From positions 363,045 to 427,044 of the forward strand of contig OX465103.1 in NCBI GenBank assembly GCA_949987565.1: a DNA stretch of 64,000 nucleotides, read 5' to 3'. The DNA is from Luidia sarsii (lineage: Eukaryota > Echinodermata > Asteroidea > Paxillosida > Luidiidae). Under the pieces are notes generated by a model. It was not told where the DNA came from, ran no database searches, and saw only the letters and a list, made by a program, of their open reading frames with translations. Shown here piece after piece: positions 35,615 to 48,467 of the stretch (positions are counted from its first letter, which is position 1; each line of letters begins with the position of its first letter). A program made the translations under genes and the position numbers.

Positions 35615-35845
35615 CGGAGACAGGAGACGGGGACGGAGCCAGAGACAGAGACAGAGACAGATTCGGAGACGGAGACGAAGACGGAGACGGAGACGGAGAC
35701 GGGAGACAGGAGAGGGAGAGGGAGACGGAGACGGAGACGGAGACGGAGACGGTGACGGTGACGGAGACGGAGACGGAGACGGAGACGGAGACGGAGACGG
35801 AGACGGAGACGGAGACGGAGACGGAGAAGGGAAAAGGAGACGGCT
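35615..35845. repeat. GGAGAC hexanucleotide tract
   Basis: Repeated GGAGAC with AGAGAC and GTGACG variants, purine-rich on the plus strand. It is a relative in design of the GGCAGA tract at 13.1 kb but a different unit. The minus frame reads Arg-Leu repeats. Confidence 0.88.
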
Positions 35846-36085
35846 ACATAATTCACAACACTCGATAGATACAATGCACGCTTCCGCTCAAGGTGAGATT
35901 CGCATCGAGGGCAGAAAGGCGGAAGATGAAGTCAAGAGCCACTCAGTCGATGCCACACTCCACTGCACGGACAAAGGTCAAAGACCAGGGCCTAGCTGAT
36001 AGGAGTACCACTCCACCCAAAAGCCACTCGTTACTGCAGTAAGGATGGACGGTCTTCATACAGATCATGGGAAATGATACAATGT

Positions 36086-36232
36086 TCAAACTACTTACTG
36101 ACTAAAATCATAAAAATGCAAATCTTACAAATTGGGAGAGCATGACGCTTTGATCTTAGCAAAACCATTCTGTCTTTGGGAAACGTCCTGCTAGGATCGA
36201 AACGGCAGGCTCTCTTCATTTCTAAGACAGGT
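36086..36232. mobile_element. GAAACGTC fold-back element, degenerate copy
   Basis: CTTACTGACTAAAATCATAA (flank) precedes a worn left arm (GCATGACGCTTTGATCTTAG) and a better right arm (GTCCTGCTAGGATCGAAACG). It lies only about 110 bases from the next copy, so two insertions are adjacent. Confidence 0.65.
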
Positions 36233-36339
36233 TTTTAAGTTCCCTCAGTTACAGCAGTCTAGAAACCATCCTAAAACCAACCTAACAACTGCTTGAAATC
36301 GTGGGGAGGCAAATAAACAATATTTATATAATTATAGTT

Positions 36340-36475
36340 AATACATAAACTGTTGCAAACTGCTCACTGACTAAAATGACCTGCAATACATCAATCTCAA
36401 AAATAGGAGGTCCTGACGTTTCGATCCTAGCAGGACCTTTCTAGGATCGAAACGTCAGTCCCTCTAATTGTTGAA
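36340..36475. mobile_element. GAAACGTC fold-back element, internally deleted
   Basis: The flank TGCTCACTGACTAAAATGAC is followed by CTGACGTTTCGATCCTAGCA, AGGACCTTT and then directly CTAGGATCGAAACGTCAG. Compared with the copy at 19.05 kb, the right arm lacks its first bases, so the loop has been shortened by deletion across the hairpin. The flank and left arm are almost identical to those at 3.58 kb. Confidence 0.72.
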
Positions 36476-36910
36476 TATTTATATATAGATATAGAACGTG
36501 GGAAGACTAATTGTAACCTCAGATAAGGTTGTGTGATCTTTCGTAAAGCAACATCTGCTTCACCGGAATGCAATATGTCCAACGGTATAATGGCCTGCAT
36601 AACTCCGTTTTGGGCGCTTGTTGACCGAAAACCCACTTTGGGATGGGAAGGGAGAGTGCCCGTGTGAACAAAGGCGTTGTTGTGCATCCCGCACGCGCTT
36701 GCCGCAGGAATGCTTATAGTAGTCAGAGAGCTGACCAACAATGGGGCTGGACAATAGTGCAGTCAAGCGAAGGGCACATCAGTACATGAATTGGTTCTTA
36801 TGGCCGCGCACCTCCGTTGGGTGTGCATCGTGTAAACACTCTCCTCGGTCGTTGCAGACTCAAGAACTTTGAAATTCGTCGCAGTGCTGAATCTTGAGCA
36901 TGGGTTATAG
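36476..36910. other. No supported exon; possible upstream part of the gag-like remnant
   Basis: The sequence becomes GC-richer towards the gag-like frame. A stop (TAG at 36908-36910) precedes the recognisable frame. I could not extend it with confidence. Confidence 0.4.
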
Positions 36911-37860
36911 AGGGAGGAAGCAGAAACGCAGGAGGCCCTGCTCAACGGACAAATCGAGCGGTACGGAGTTGAACACGATCTGAGTCGCGAGCTGTCCAGA
37001 TGGCCTAGTGAGAGAGCCCCATGCTCAGCCAGCGCTGCCGACCCCGGAGCAGCCAACAGCAGCATCCGGACTTCGTCTTCGGGCAAGAGTGCAAAGCGAA
37101 GAGGTTCTCAGCAGCAAACCCCATCGAGTGACAACACCGTGGCGTCAAAGTCGGTATAATCCCCTAGGAACTGCTCGCTGGGGTTCCAGGTCCACGAACC
37201 CCCATCTTCCCGATCCCCCATCTTCCCGATCCCCGGCACCCGTAACGACCGGCAGCACAGCGGTGGCACACAGCTATGCCGGCGGCACATCATCACGCCA
37301 AGCGCCGTCTATGGAACTGAGACAAGCTGCAGTCGAGAAGCAGTTAGCAACACAACAACCAGAGTCTTGGCGATAGTTTTACCCAGGCATCTACCCAGCC
37401 CTTCCATGGAATCGAGAGCACAGGAGGGCGCATCCAGCCCACTTCAGTCAGGAGCTGCATTCGGGCCCCCCACGGCGGTATGCACCCTTCCAAGCATCAG
37501 TGCTCCCATGGTCACCACTTCGGTTGCTGGTCTCCCAGTCATACCATGGAGGTAGAGGAGGGATACCTCCATGGTCATACCAACACAAGCCAGCCACCCC
37601 ATGAACACACCTCCCTGTGAACACACCTTCTGGTGAGCATAGCGTAAGTTACTTTGGGGGAGCGGGAAACCATGTACATGTAGTCGGTTACAACGATATC
37701 ATTCATCCCAGACAGGCCAGTACCGAATGTATGTCAGGTAGTGGGGGCCCTCTCGTATCTCTATGTGATCCCTTGGACAGTGGCCTTCCTCCTTGCTTGA
37801 AAGAGAAGATAATTCGCAGTGGCTGTTGTTACGGCAGTCGTCCGTGTGGTTCCCTGACGA
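36911..37860 (+). pseudogene. Decayed gag-like retroelement ORF
   Basis: Two frames together read like a retroelement structural protein. Frame one (36911-37159) begins EEAETQEALLNGQIERYGVE, coiled-coil-like, and passes into a Ser/Ala/Lys-rich stretch (IRTSSSGKSAKRRGSQQQT). After a +1 shift, frame two continues from about 37160: ELRQAAVEKQLATQQPESWR, a Pro/Tyr-rich region, and near 37770-37820 DPLDSGLPPCLKEKIIR. It carries in-frame TAG (about 37374) and TGA (about 37601) codons. The PL-x-x-x-x-P-x-x-L-K-E-K-I pattern resembles a segment found before the reverse transcriptase in DIRS-like and similar animal retroelements. That assignment is from memory of the pattern and is tentative. The frame is cut off at the inverted repeat that follows. 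Confidence 0.4.
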
Positions 37861-37979
37861 GCATTGCAGGCTGGTTGAACCAGTCTATTAGCTGATAGTC
37901 TGGTTCCAAGAGCTAAACATCCTGATAAATACTGTGAAGTCAGGGAACCACACGGACGACTGCCGTAACAACAGCCACT
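37818..37979. repeat. Perfect 41-base inverted repeat
   Basis: The block 37818-37858 (AGTGGCTGTTGTTACGGCAG and on to CCCTGAC) is repeated exactly, inverted, at 37939-37979, with an 80-base spacer. It terminates the gag-like frame. It may be the junction of two head-to-head retroelement copies or an inverted terminal repeat. Exact identity implies a recent origin or an assembly fold-back. Confidence 0.85.
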
Positions 37980-39309
37980 ACGTTCTTCTTTACACATCGG
38001 TAATCTTGAGCGCACATCCGGGCAGGCGTCAAGAACTCCTGAAATACATGCATGTTATTAGAACAGCAGCAGCGCGTAAATAAATAAATCCTGAGAAAAC
38101 AAAAAATAAAGACACGAGAACATACAGCCGATTACTCAAATCAGCCAACACAAATTCATTGTTTCTTATTCAAGGTATTAAAGGGAAAAGAAAAACAGGC
38201 ACACAAGAAAGGCTTCTGGCAAAAACACACAAGTACCAAAATGCCAAGCAGCTGTAAGTTTTTTTAGATGCATAAAATCAAAAAGCCAGAACTCTTCTCA
38301 CAAATTGTGTGGCCTTGACGTGGTCTGAATTATTTGTCTACAAATCTTTAAAAAATTGTCTATGAAAAGAGTTTACGAGTTGACCAGCCTCGTGTGTACG
38401 AGTTGGTATGTGTACGAGTTGGCACACGTACGAGTTGACCTGTATCCCAAATCCTACAAAGGCAAACCATCCTATATTGCCCAGTAAAATGCGGGCTATG
38501 CAACCAGCTTGCGGTTTTGGAAATGTTTGTGTATGCTGCCTCGCTCAAACGCAATTCAACTTTCCCTCTGCATAATCAATGGCGCCGTACGGTAAACAAC
38601 ATGCACAAGCAGACAGAATCGCATCTGACATTTAGAACTTTGTGAGCAATCGAGCTATGCATTGTGACGACGTCGAGCCATTCCACACGAACCCACAAGA
38701 ACCCTAGATTTCAAACCTCTATCCGCAATATGACCAATCAACTATTCACCCGTAATAGTGTCCCTCATTTGAAGAACCTTCCCTTTCCCTGGATGGAGAC
38801 TTTGTCAGGACAAGAAGTTAGCAAACAGCCACGGAATGAGACTCCTCTAACCAACAGTGATCTTAGATCCTTCTTATAGAATATAGAATAAGCGTTCTGT
38901 ATACATTCCCCGTCCATATTGGATCAAGCGTCTCTTGCCTTTGGGGTTGGGGCTACACAAATACATGTCTTTACTTGATTCAATTAAGCTGTCTAAGCTG
39001 AAGAGCACGATATCAATTTCCATGCCTCCACTAATATTTGACAGATGCGTTTAATGGTTTGTGGAAGGGTGGGTTGTAGTGCAGCTTGCAGAGATTGGTA
39101 CAGCGGTCTCTGCCCCCTTATCAATTGTATGCTAAAATTGTACTGAGCAGATCTACAATTATAGCAAGGTGCTAACGAGATAATATCAACCATCAAGTGG
39201 AATATTTATGGTGAAATTCACGACGACGTAGCGTACTATAAAGGTCGCATAAATCTGTCCTGGACCCCTGCCATCTCTTCTCCTATCTACCGTATAGGGC
39301 GACAACCAA
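37980..39309. other. No supported feature
   Basis: Unique AT-rich sequence with a local reiteration of TGTACGAGTTGG (38380-38440). Confidence 0.5.
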
Positions 39310-39607
39310 CCCGCTCAATAAACGACTAGTTTAATAAGTAGCATAGCCATAGTCCCCTAAGAAATGATTCAACAAGCGGCTAGTTTCATTAGTAGCAAAG
39401 CCATAGTCCCCTCAGAAATGATTCAAGAAGCGGCTAGTTTAATTAGTAGCACAGTCATAGTCCCCTCAGAAATGATTCAACAAGCGGCTAGTTTAATTAG
39501 TAGCACAGCCATAGTCCCCTCAGAAATGATTCAACAAGCAGCTAGTATAATTAGCAGCACAGTCATAGTCGCCTCAGAAATGATAGCACAGCCATAGTCG
39601 CCTCAAA
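39310..39607. repeat. 54-bp tandem repeat, about five copies
   Basis: The unit is AATTAGTAGCACAGTCATAG, TCCCCTCAGAAATGATTCAA, then CAAGCGGCTAGTTT. ATG words repeat exactly every 54 bases (39364, 39418 and so on). The plus frame reads MIQQAASLISSTAIVPSE in each unit because 54 is a multiple of three. The last copies are truncated. Confidence 0.9.
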
Positions 39608-41389
39608 AATGTTTGCCCAATTCCCCACTCTCAAGCAGTGACAAAAAAACACACATTTTTCACCCACAAATTACGAAGAGCAAAAATCAATTTCATTCCC
39701 GGAAAAGGAAACGGTACATAATTGTCAAGAACGTAGTTCCGATAGTGTCCTATTTCTCTTCGAATGTCCTTCAGGAATGTTGCTATGAAGGGCTCCAGTC
39801 TCCACTCGTCAATTAAATCAGACTCGTTGCTATCGATCGGCCCTTCCCCCTTTGGATGCAAATTAGCAGCGATGTTGAAAACTGTCCTGGGAGTGAGCAA
39901 AACAGCCAGATTAATTAATCTGAAAATATTTAATGAAAAGCATGAACCTTTTTTTCTGGTTTGTTTCTGCGTTAACTTGGTGCCTTCTTTTATGGACCCA
40001 GTGGTCAATTTCATCAAACGCATCATTACTTAACGACAAGTCGCAAGATGATGCTCAGATAATATACGGCGTATCAAATCTCACTATGGGTTATCCATTG
40101 TAATTACGTCACACTGCATCATAAGGCACTGTGACATCCATCCTAGGTAAGGACTCATCTTAACCTAGATTCAGTGAGCTATAGATTAGTTTACTCTTTG
40201 TTTTGCTAAGCAGGATAAACTCGCTAAGGAAATCGTTTCACATGGTATTTTTTTATACAAGCGCAATGGGACGGTGCCTTTTCCAATAGGGCATTTGGTA
40301 AGCGAGTAATAATAAAGGGTTAGGGATTGAACGAATCCGATTCGGCTTGTATATGGGCTGCCATTCCTGGGGGCCATTCGTGTGTTACACGCCAGAACCA
40401 TGGTTTGTACATTCTAACCTTAACCCTCACACTCATTCTGATAAGCATAATTATGGCTATAGGAATAGCGGGCGATACCCCATCTATGGCGGCCTTTGCA
40501 GAACTCGTCGGATTCGTCTGTCTACTATAAACAAACGTAAGGCCCAAAGTTTCGCACAAAAGGTGCTCGCTCAACACATTGTGATGGTTTTCGTCCAACA
40601 CATTCAATTTAAAACATTTTTTTTCGAAACAGGCTTTTACTGACAGCAAAGCTAGCGGTGGGTATTGTGCGTATCGTTGAACAAAGTGCTTTTCTTCGTA
40701 GTTTGGGGGACAATACTGAACCGATTGAGATCACTATTCAGCGACTGAGAAGAGCAAGAAAATAAAACAATAACCTCCAACTAGTAAGGAACCCGAAAGT
40801 TGAGGGTACACCGAGTCGTTATTGTTGAAAGTTTTTTTTTTTTTTAGAGTGGTACGTGAAGTGAGCCTTGTTGGGCAGCCTGGCATGTCAAGCTGATAGC
40901 AGACCATGAGTGTGCGCAAGCACTCTTTTGCGCATGCTTGTTGGGCTGTGCGTGCCATGCATACAGGTGCACATCGTGCATGTCTGTGCATACATGTAGG
41001 AGCTTTCTCATGGAAGGGTATACATGCTAAGCCCTGAAGTAATTAAGAATGGTCGAGGGAGACTTCTGATTTTGTAGCCGGAAACTGATCAGTTAGGAAA
41101 GGGGAGATTTGCTGTCAGTTCCAGCTTGAAATACTTCCGTCTCGTACTGTGTGTGTCTACTTGGATGGACTCTCTACCTCACAATCTCCACTCCCAAGAC
41201 CGCCTATGTTTGGGGGTATGTTTGCATGAGCACAACCCGTGTAAAACCGTTTGTGTGCTCTCACGTCTTCGCTGATACATTGCCTCGTTTATTCGTAGCA
41301 CGTTCAACGCCTTTGGTGTATGAGTTTCGACTGCTCAAGTCATGTTGTCACTTGACACAGTCATGTATCGTACTGCTAATATGACGAGA
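39608..41389. other. Unique DNA with an unexplained minus-strand frame
   Basis: A minus frame at 39631-40026 (131 codons) includes FNIAANLHPKGEGPIDSNES and RLEPFIATFLKDIRREIGHY, which look protein-like in composition. An acceptor (CCCAGGACAG) lies near 39892, but there is no matching donor and no family I recognise. I cannot call it coding. Confidence 0.35.
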
Positions 41390-41870
41390 AACGAGGGAGA
41401 GAGGGAGAGAGGAAGAGAGAGAGGGGGGAAGAGAGAGAGAGGAGAGAGAGGGGGAGACAGGGAGAGGGGGAGAGAGGGAGATAGGGAGAGAGAGAGAGAG
41501 GGGGAGAGAGGGGGGAGGGAGAGAGATAGACAAGGAGAGGGAGACAGGGAGAGGGAGACAGGGAGACAGGGAGACAGGGAGACAGGGAGACAGGGAGGGA
41601 GGGAGATAGAGGGAGGGAGACAGGGAGAGGGGAGAGGGGGAGAGAGGGAGAGGGAGAGAGAGATGGGGGAGAGAGGGAGAGAGGGCGAAAGAGAGGTGAA
41701 GGGAGAGAGGAGAGATATATTGAGAGTATGAGAGAGGAGAGACAGACTGGCAGAGTTGGAAGTCCACTTGCATTTCATTCAAGATTTGACAGACAGTGAA
41801 ACAGACAGACAGGCAGTCAGACAGACAGACATACGGGCAAACAAACATATAGACGGACGGACGGACGACT
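41390..41870. repeat. GAGAGGGA tract ending in GACA/GACG tetramers
   Basis: Purine-rich GAGAGGGAGA sequence with GGGAGACA pentads, then after a short unique link GACAGACAGACA and GACGGACGGACG runs (41785-41868). Confidence 0.85.
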
Positions 41871-43689
41871 CATATCAACTGGTGCCCGAATACGATCCCT
41901 GATGACTGGAGAAAGTCTGGCATGTGTCACTGTTAGAAGTGTCAGGATGAAGTTCACACGAGGTTAGCATCGTGGCATGAGAGGGAACCCTACTTGTACT
42001 ATGACGGTGTGATCATGAAACATTAAATACGGGCCGTTCCATCTCCTGTGACTACAGGGTGATAAGACTGAGCATAGGTTCCCACAACGCCCTGTGTAAA
42101 ACGATATCCAGTCTGAGTTATGAACCTCCCAATATCAATCACAGAACAGCCATGATTCATACTATTCGATGGTTGGGGTTTTATCATTTCAAGAAATCGA
42201 ATAGATCCCCCTGCAATATTTCAGAACGTATTATGTCAATGCATCCATTCCTGTCATATTTTACCATCGTGCATCGTCACTTCTATCGATAAATAATAGA
42301 TACATAAAAATGAACAACTCCATTCAAGATTAATATTCTAAAAGACGATCAAAAGAAGATTCATATTTCATATGGCATCATATTCTTATGTAGGTCAATT
42401 TATGATGCTGCAGAAGACGTGTGTGTGGTTTAGTAAAAGAGGCTCATTTCTCTTCACCGTGATTTAGGTTTTAAACTTTCAAATTTCAAATGGCCCTATG
42501 TTATACAAACGTCGTTCCGGTCCAGTGTTTTATAATGTCTGTCCCTCGATCTCATCAGTTCGGTAAACAATGTTTGCTTCACAACACATCTCAAATCTCT
42601 CAGGGAACCGATATTTGGAGAGCCAGCACACGTTTTTCAGCATCTCCTTCAAATTTATCGACAGCTTGCAGTAAAGTTTATAAATGGAAGGACACTGCGA
42701 CCTATGGCAATTTGAAAGAGGCAATAGTGCATTGCCATGATGAACCTAGAGGGGAATATCTGGAGCTCTGTACAAAATGATGAAACGAAACGATGGAAAT
42801 GTGCAATTATCGGCTGCGCAATACTGGCCCTTTCAAAGGCGTCAAAGTGACGGGACGCAATGCAATGTACTGCGCACTGTGTGTCGGACGATATTGGAGT
42901 CGTACTGAATCATGCAATCGAGAGGAAAATTGTGTGGTGACCCTTGGAGAAATCAAGTCTGCGTGACTGCATAGGGACATCAGGAGAACTGAGTGTTAGT
43001 GCATCTCAGACAAGCTTGAGTTTACAGGGAGAAGCAGAATTAGAACAAGGCTATAGGAAGGAATGTATTCGCTATGAGCCCTGATTCCCCAATGAATATT
43101 TCTTGACAAAATAAAAATTATTTAACTCTTATTGTGTATCGAAATATCCACCGGTAAGAGCCCCGGTCAACTAGTGGATGGTACTGGTCAAAATCAAACA
43201 CATTTTTTATAAAATCAGTGTCAGGACGAACAATTTGGCCAAAATATTTGAGAACGAGAAAAGGAACCTTTCAACAGCAAATTTACGAAAACAAAACGAC
43301 ATCCAATACGCCACATACAGCACACACATAACCTTCGATAGTAAAACTGAACAGCTCTTGAGAGTTTGTGGTTTCATCTTTAAAAAAAATGGCAACGATA
43401 TGAAAGAGGACACAAGGGCATGATAAAGTGCATGACAGCGATATTGCAACTTGACATTTTCAAGCTCAGTCAAATTTAAGGAATTCCATCCCCGACCCTA
43501 CACGGGAGAGGTAAAATTAAGAAATACAGTCTGTTCTACGATTTCAGAAAACACTCAGGGAAATTGCAACGTGTAGTTTGTTTATGGGGGCGTTCCATCG
43601 ATGCATTCAGAGAAGAGAAAGGTCAATAATCCTTTAGATTCTTATGAGCCAAACCTAACATTTCACCCGCATCTTTAGTCAAGCCAGGT
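41871..43689. other. No supported feature
   Basis: Unique AT-rich DNA. Several frames of 80-96 codons lack domain patterns or splice pairs. Confidence 0.5.
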
Positions 43690-43732
43690 AGAAATTCCTG
43701 CTAGGATCGAAACGCTGTAGTTCCTCGTGATT
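43690..43732 (+). mobile_element. GAAACGTC family, single worn arm
   Basis: ATTCCTGCTAGGATCGAAAC followed by GCTGTAGTTCCT. Only the right arm is preserved, and it lies 145 bases before the 15-bp array. Confidence 0.45.
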
Positions 43733-43875
43733 TTAGAGAAAATATTGAAGAGTGTTAAAGAGTACTGATTCTGATGCATTATACGACTTTTGAATGACAT
43801 CATTCTTGGTTAAAACTTATAATCTATGACACTGCCTGCTCAAAGCACATTGTTTAGCCCTGGACCAGACATCAG

Positions 43876-44333
43876 AGAGAGATTGACCTAAGAGAGACTG
43901 ACCTTAGAAAGACTGACCTTAGAAAGACTGACCTTAGAAAGACTGACCTTAGAAAGACTGACCTTAGAAAGACTGACCTTAGAAAGACTGACCTTAGAAA
44001 GACTGACATTAGAAAGATTGACCTTAGAAAGATTGACCTTAAAGAACATGACCTTAGAGAGACTGACCTTAGAGAGACTGACCTTACAGAGATTGACCTT
44101 AGAGAGCATGACCTTAGAGATATTGACCTTAGAGAGATTGACCTTAGAGAACATGACCTTAGAGAACATGACCTTAGAGAGCATGACCTTAGAGAGCATG
44201 ACCTTAGAGAGCATGACCTTAGAGAGCATGATCTTAGAGAGCATGACCTTAGAGAGCATGACCTTAGAGAGCATGACCTTAGAAAGCATGACCTTAGAGA
44301 GATTGATCTTAGAGAGATTGACCTTAGAGAGTG
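43876..44333. repeat. 15-bp satellite, about 30 copies, two subfamilies
   Basis: Unit AGAAAGACTGACCTT in the left third changes through AGAGAGACTGACCTT and AGAGAGATTGACCTT to AGAGAGCATGACCTT on the right. The ordered change shows local amplification of successive variants. The period of 15 keeps all frames open; frames read LTLER/MTLES on plus and SLRSC or NLSKV on minus. Aligned as GACCTTAGAAAGACT it matches 11 of 15 bases of the 58.4-kb unit. Confidence 0.93.
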
Positions 44334-44867
44334 ACCTGTCTGTAATGTGAAGTGACCTGAGCAAAATGTCATAGAGCAGCTGGAGCAAGAAGAACCTACC
44401 AAACACTAAAGCTCTTCCTTAGATAAGACATTTCACAGGCTGGTTTATGCAAACAATTAGTGCATGTGTGCTTCGAATGGAATACAAATGGGCGTTTGGC
44501 TGTTAACCTGCTTTTATTCAGAACAGTTGTCTGAGATGGCTGAAGGACGAGGTTTATGGACACTCAGAATGATGTAGCAAGTTCCCTTTGCTGTCTTTGA
44601 CGAGTCCCATGCCACTTCCAAGCGCCATAGGAAAGACTTACAGCGCATCTCATTGGCTCTCATGGGAAGCACTCACGACCGATAGTGGTCGGGAAATTGG
44701 CCCAAATCACGAAGGTTCCACCATCCGTTCTCATCCACGTGCAGCCTCATCTAGCGTGAAACCCGCGGGAATTACAGCCAGAATAACCTAGGCTGTATTT
44801 CATCACTAGTTCTGTTCGACATCATTCACTGTCCTTGTACCTTATGAACCATTTGCAAACTTTGAAT
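44334..44867. other. No supported feature
   Basis: Unique sequence. Confidence 0.5.
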
Positions 44868-45081
44868 TAAGAGACAGAGACAGACGATGAAGTACGAAAG
44901 ACAGAAGGAGGGAGAGATACAGACATAGAAGAGGTAGAGGAAGACGCAGAGACAAAGAAACAGAGCAAAAGAAAACAGAGACAAGAGTGACTCCAATAAA
45001 TAAACACTCCTTGAAACCTCTTCACATGACATTTTCCTGGAACCCATGTACATCTGCCCACAGCGCAGACACTTAGACTAT

Positions 45082-45180
<99 letters not shown>

Positions 45181-45292
45181 AAGAGAGAGAGAGAGAGTTC
45201 TAGCATGACAGAGAAATAGAGTGAGAAGATATAACAAGAGAAAGAGAGAGAAAAGAGGAGAAGAGAGGAAAAGATAGAGAGACAGAGAGACA
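44868..45292. repeat. GA-rich tract with long pure GA dinucleotide runs
   Basis: Mixed AGACAGAGACAG sequence (44868-44995), a unique link, then a long (GA)n run (45083-45200) and imperfect GA to 45290. GAGAG runs of this kind are GAGA-factor-type motifs in other animals, but nothing here indicates a regulatory role. Confidence 0.85.
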
Positions 45293-47202
45293 CGTACCGG
45301 TAGATTTGTCAACGCATCTCGGAATGAGTCCGTTACCTAGATCTTCCCGTCGTTGGCCATCTGTAGACAAAGGCTATCTGTAGACAATTCCGAGTGACTC
45401 ACTTGAAAATGGGACAGAATTGCGACTTGTGCAGTGCCAGTGATGGTGCTTAATTCATTCGGGGAGTGGCTCATCACGTTGTCTCGAAGACGGACAAAAT
45501 TACACTCCCCTCTAACCGGCGTTGATGACCGGTACAAGGACGTGACGGCTGATTGTTTTACGCGCCTTCTAATCTGTGGCGAGGCCCATATTACATTGTG
45601 TACAAGGACGGTGTGATGGAATGAAAGGGAGGTTTTAGCGGTAAAACGAGATGCTCTCTCCAATTTGCGCCACAGACATGGAGACTAATGTTCCCAAACC
45701 GTGCGTGACCCAAGACAAAAGAGCTCTCTTCGACGAAACAAGATTCCCGACTTGTTACTCCATGCCACCCCTTGAATACCTGTTCGCCTTAAAGCAATAC
45801 ATGTGTCATGTAATTTGTTATTCTTGGTACTAATAAAAAAAGTGCAGTTTGAGAACCAGGTCACTGACACTTCTTTGGACTATTCCCTCACCACGTTCAT
45901 TCTCTCGGTAGGAGAAATGATGCAATCAGTTTCATTCAATTTTCTCTGACCTTCTTTTGTATAAGGTCATGCCTTTATTTTCCATGCAATAATTATTTCT
46001 CCTGATACGTATACACCCCTTAGACTGATGTTTTAGAAGGACTCGGTTGGTGTATAATTATGTTTAGAAATTGGATGGGCATTGGAAGGCTTGTACACCT
46101 GACAGATGGCCTGTTCTGATCTCCGTACGTAGCTATATAGGGTGCTTTACTGGTCGAAGCTGCAGCGTTAGCTATGGCGGCCTCGTTCACAGGGGTACAT
46201 GTACATCGTATCCATGTTGTCGTTCCTAATACTATACATGATGGTATGAGGTCAACAGGAGTGCTAGCATGGCCGCTACTGATGTCAGCCGCTCTGGCAA
46301 AGCAGGGCAGTTTGACAGTCAACCATGCAGTCTCTACAGAAATCTGTCTGGGAACAACACTTTGAAACAAACTCGCGACAAAGACTGCTGGCGTCACTCA
46401 AAAATACGTAAATAGATCTTAACGCAAACCATAACATTGCCCTGTAGGCCAACTCCATACTTGAACTTCCCAACTGTCTTGATCTGACACAACACTTGTC
46501 TGCTTTCATGTTTTTTCTCAGTTCTATACGCAGCCTAGCTTTTGCAAAAGAAAACATAGAAATCGAAAGGCCAACTTTGTGGAAACAAGAAGAGAAAGAA
46601 GAACAGCTAGACCTTGCTATAATAGAATCGATTCTCAGGCACAATGTGTCGTCATTTACAGCAGTGAAATATTGGTTTTGATTGATGACAGATACTAAAC
46701 GATTGAATGAAACCGAAATCAAACAATGACGAGAATGCCCAGAATCTTATACTGACAGATACCATCAGCATTTGGAGCAAGATGAGAAAATGGCGTTACT
46801 TTATACACGATACAGAAAAATATAAAAAGGTTTTTCAAATACCTGAGCCTCGTCTGGCCATTAGCACAGCATCGCGACGTCTTCTCATGCCCATGGTGAT
46901 CGTGTGATGATGACACAATGGTGTAACCACGTAACGACTGCCACAAGAAGCAAGAACGATCTGACAACTTTCTAACTACGTTCCTTCACCTTTCCCGCCC
47001 TGTCCTAGCAACAAATGACTGCCAATCTGCAGACAGCTGGGTTGCTAAGAGCCTGTGTTTCTTTGCGTGTACGTACATGCGCTGAGCTCGCATCACTGGA
47101 CGGTAAACAGGCGCTGCTCGTGCGTTTGCCTTGCAGACAGCAATGCGACCCGCATGCCAATCACACTTGCTATCTTGTAGCTTGCTCTAGCCCGGGGTTT
47201 AT
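45293..47202. other. No supported exon
   Basis: Unique DNA. Minus frames at 46020-46397 and 46285-46722 (125 and 145 codons) overlap each other and lack domain features. Confidence 0.45.
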
Positions 47203-47505
47203 ATGAGAGAGGGAGGGAGAGGGGGGGGAGAGGGGGGGAGAAGGAGGGAGAGGGAGGGAGAGGGAGGGAGATAGGAGGGAGGGAGAAGGAGGGAGAGGGA
47301 GGGAGAGGGAGGGAGAGGGATGGAGAGGGAGGGAGAGGGAGGGAGAGGGAGGGAGATAGGAGGGAGGGAGAGGGAGGGAGAGGGAGGGAAAAGGAGGGAG
47401 AGGGATGGAGAGGGAGGGAGATAGGAGGGAGGGAGAGGGAGGGAGAAGGAGGGAGAGGGATGGAGAGAGAGGGAGAGGGAGGGAGAGGGAGGGAGAGGGA
47501 GGGCT
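47203..47505. repeat. GGGAGGGAGA tract
   Basis: Near-regular GGGAGGGAGA units with ATAGGAGGGAGG spacers recurring roughly every 75 bases. Purine on the plus strand, with strong quadruplex potential. Confidence 0.88.
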
Positions 47506-47844
47506 ATGACGAACCCAGAGAGCGCACCAACTAGTATCCTGTACGGACGCGTGTCGTACTTCCAGCGCTCGATATCCAAGCGTATCCAGCCTGACTCCTA
47601 GCTACATTGTGAACCCCCTCTGTCACTCTTTCTGTCCGTCTCTCCTTCCGAATCTCTCATAATCTATATATGATACATAAACACAAGTGAATACAAGCGC
47701 TGCGTGGCACACAACCTCACGTTCAATCGCTGAAATGAAATTGGCGATCCACATTGTCGCGAGCAGGTAATTAACGACCGTCAAAGAAATGCTGCGCCAG
47801 GGGCGATGACGTCTTGCGGGGTTTTGTTGGCCCTTCGGTCGAAC

Positions 47845-48005
47845 GGGTGAGGGTATGGAGAACGGTAGGGGAGGGGAGGAAGGGAGGGAAGGGAGGGTAT
47901 GGAGAACGGTAGGGGAGGGGAGGAAGGGAGGGAAGGGAGGGAGGAAGGACAAGGGAGGGGAAGGGAGGTAGAAAGGGCAAGGGAGGAAGAGGAAGGGAGT
48001 GAAAG
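47845..48005. repeat. GGGAGGGAA tract with a duplicated 53-base block
   Basis: The block GGGTATGGAGAACGGTAGGG and following GGAGGGGAGGAAGGGAGG occurs at about 47849 and again at about 47898, then decays into GGAAGGGA sequence. Confidence 0.8.
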
Positions 48006-48467
48006 GAGTGACAATTAGGCCATCGACGACACAAACATAACAGCTGTATTGAAGTCCCTAACCACTACAATACGTATGAGGCAGACACATTGTATAGTTC
48101 CCTGAATTTAAAGTCATGATGCAAAAAAATCCTTTAATTTGTTGGTCTATTTTTATCTCATAATTTCGAAAACATGCTTGTTATAATTATTTCTAATCGA
48201 TTTTCAGTCTATTCGTATCACTTGCAGGCCATATTTTTTTCGTTTTGATTTATAAAACCTACAGCAGCTTATTCACATTTTAGTTCATATCTTATCATAT
48301 TGCTTCCTTTTTATTTCAAAACTGTCAAAACCCATCCGTAAATTGAGTTAGCAGGATTAATTGGGCAATTTTAATAACTCACTGTCAATATTTTGTATCT
48401 ATTATCATGGTGCACGATTTTGCTATGAAGACGGTTTTATTGTAAATCTTAAATAATCAGGATTATT
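48006..48467. other. AT-rich, no supported feature
   Basis: One of the most AT-rich parts of the window, with TTTTTATCTC and TAATTATTTC words. No coding potential. Confidence 0.55.

Noticed and set aside
43872..44402. Pentapeptide-like NLSKV / SLRSC protein
   Set aside because: Same reason as for the other 15-bp array: repeats are open in several frames and lack gene context.
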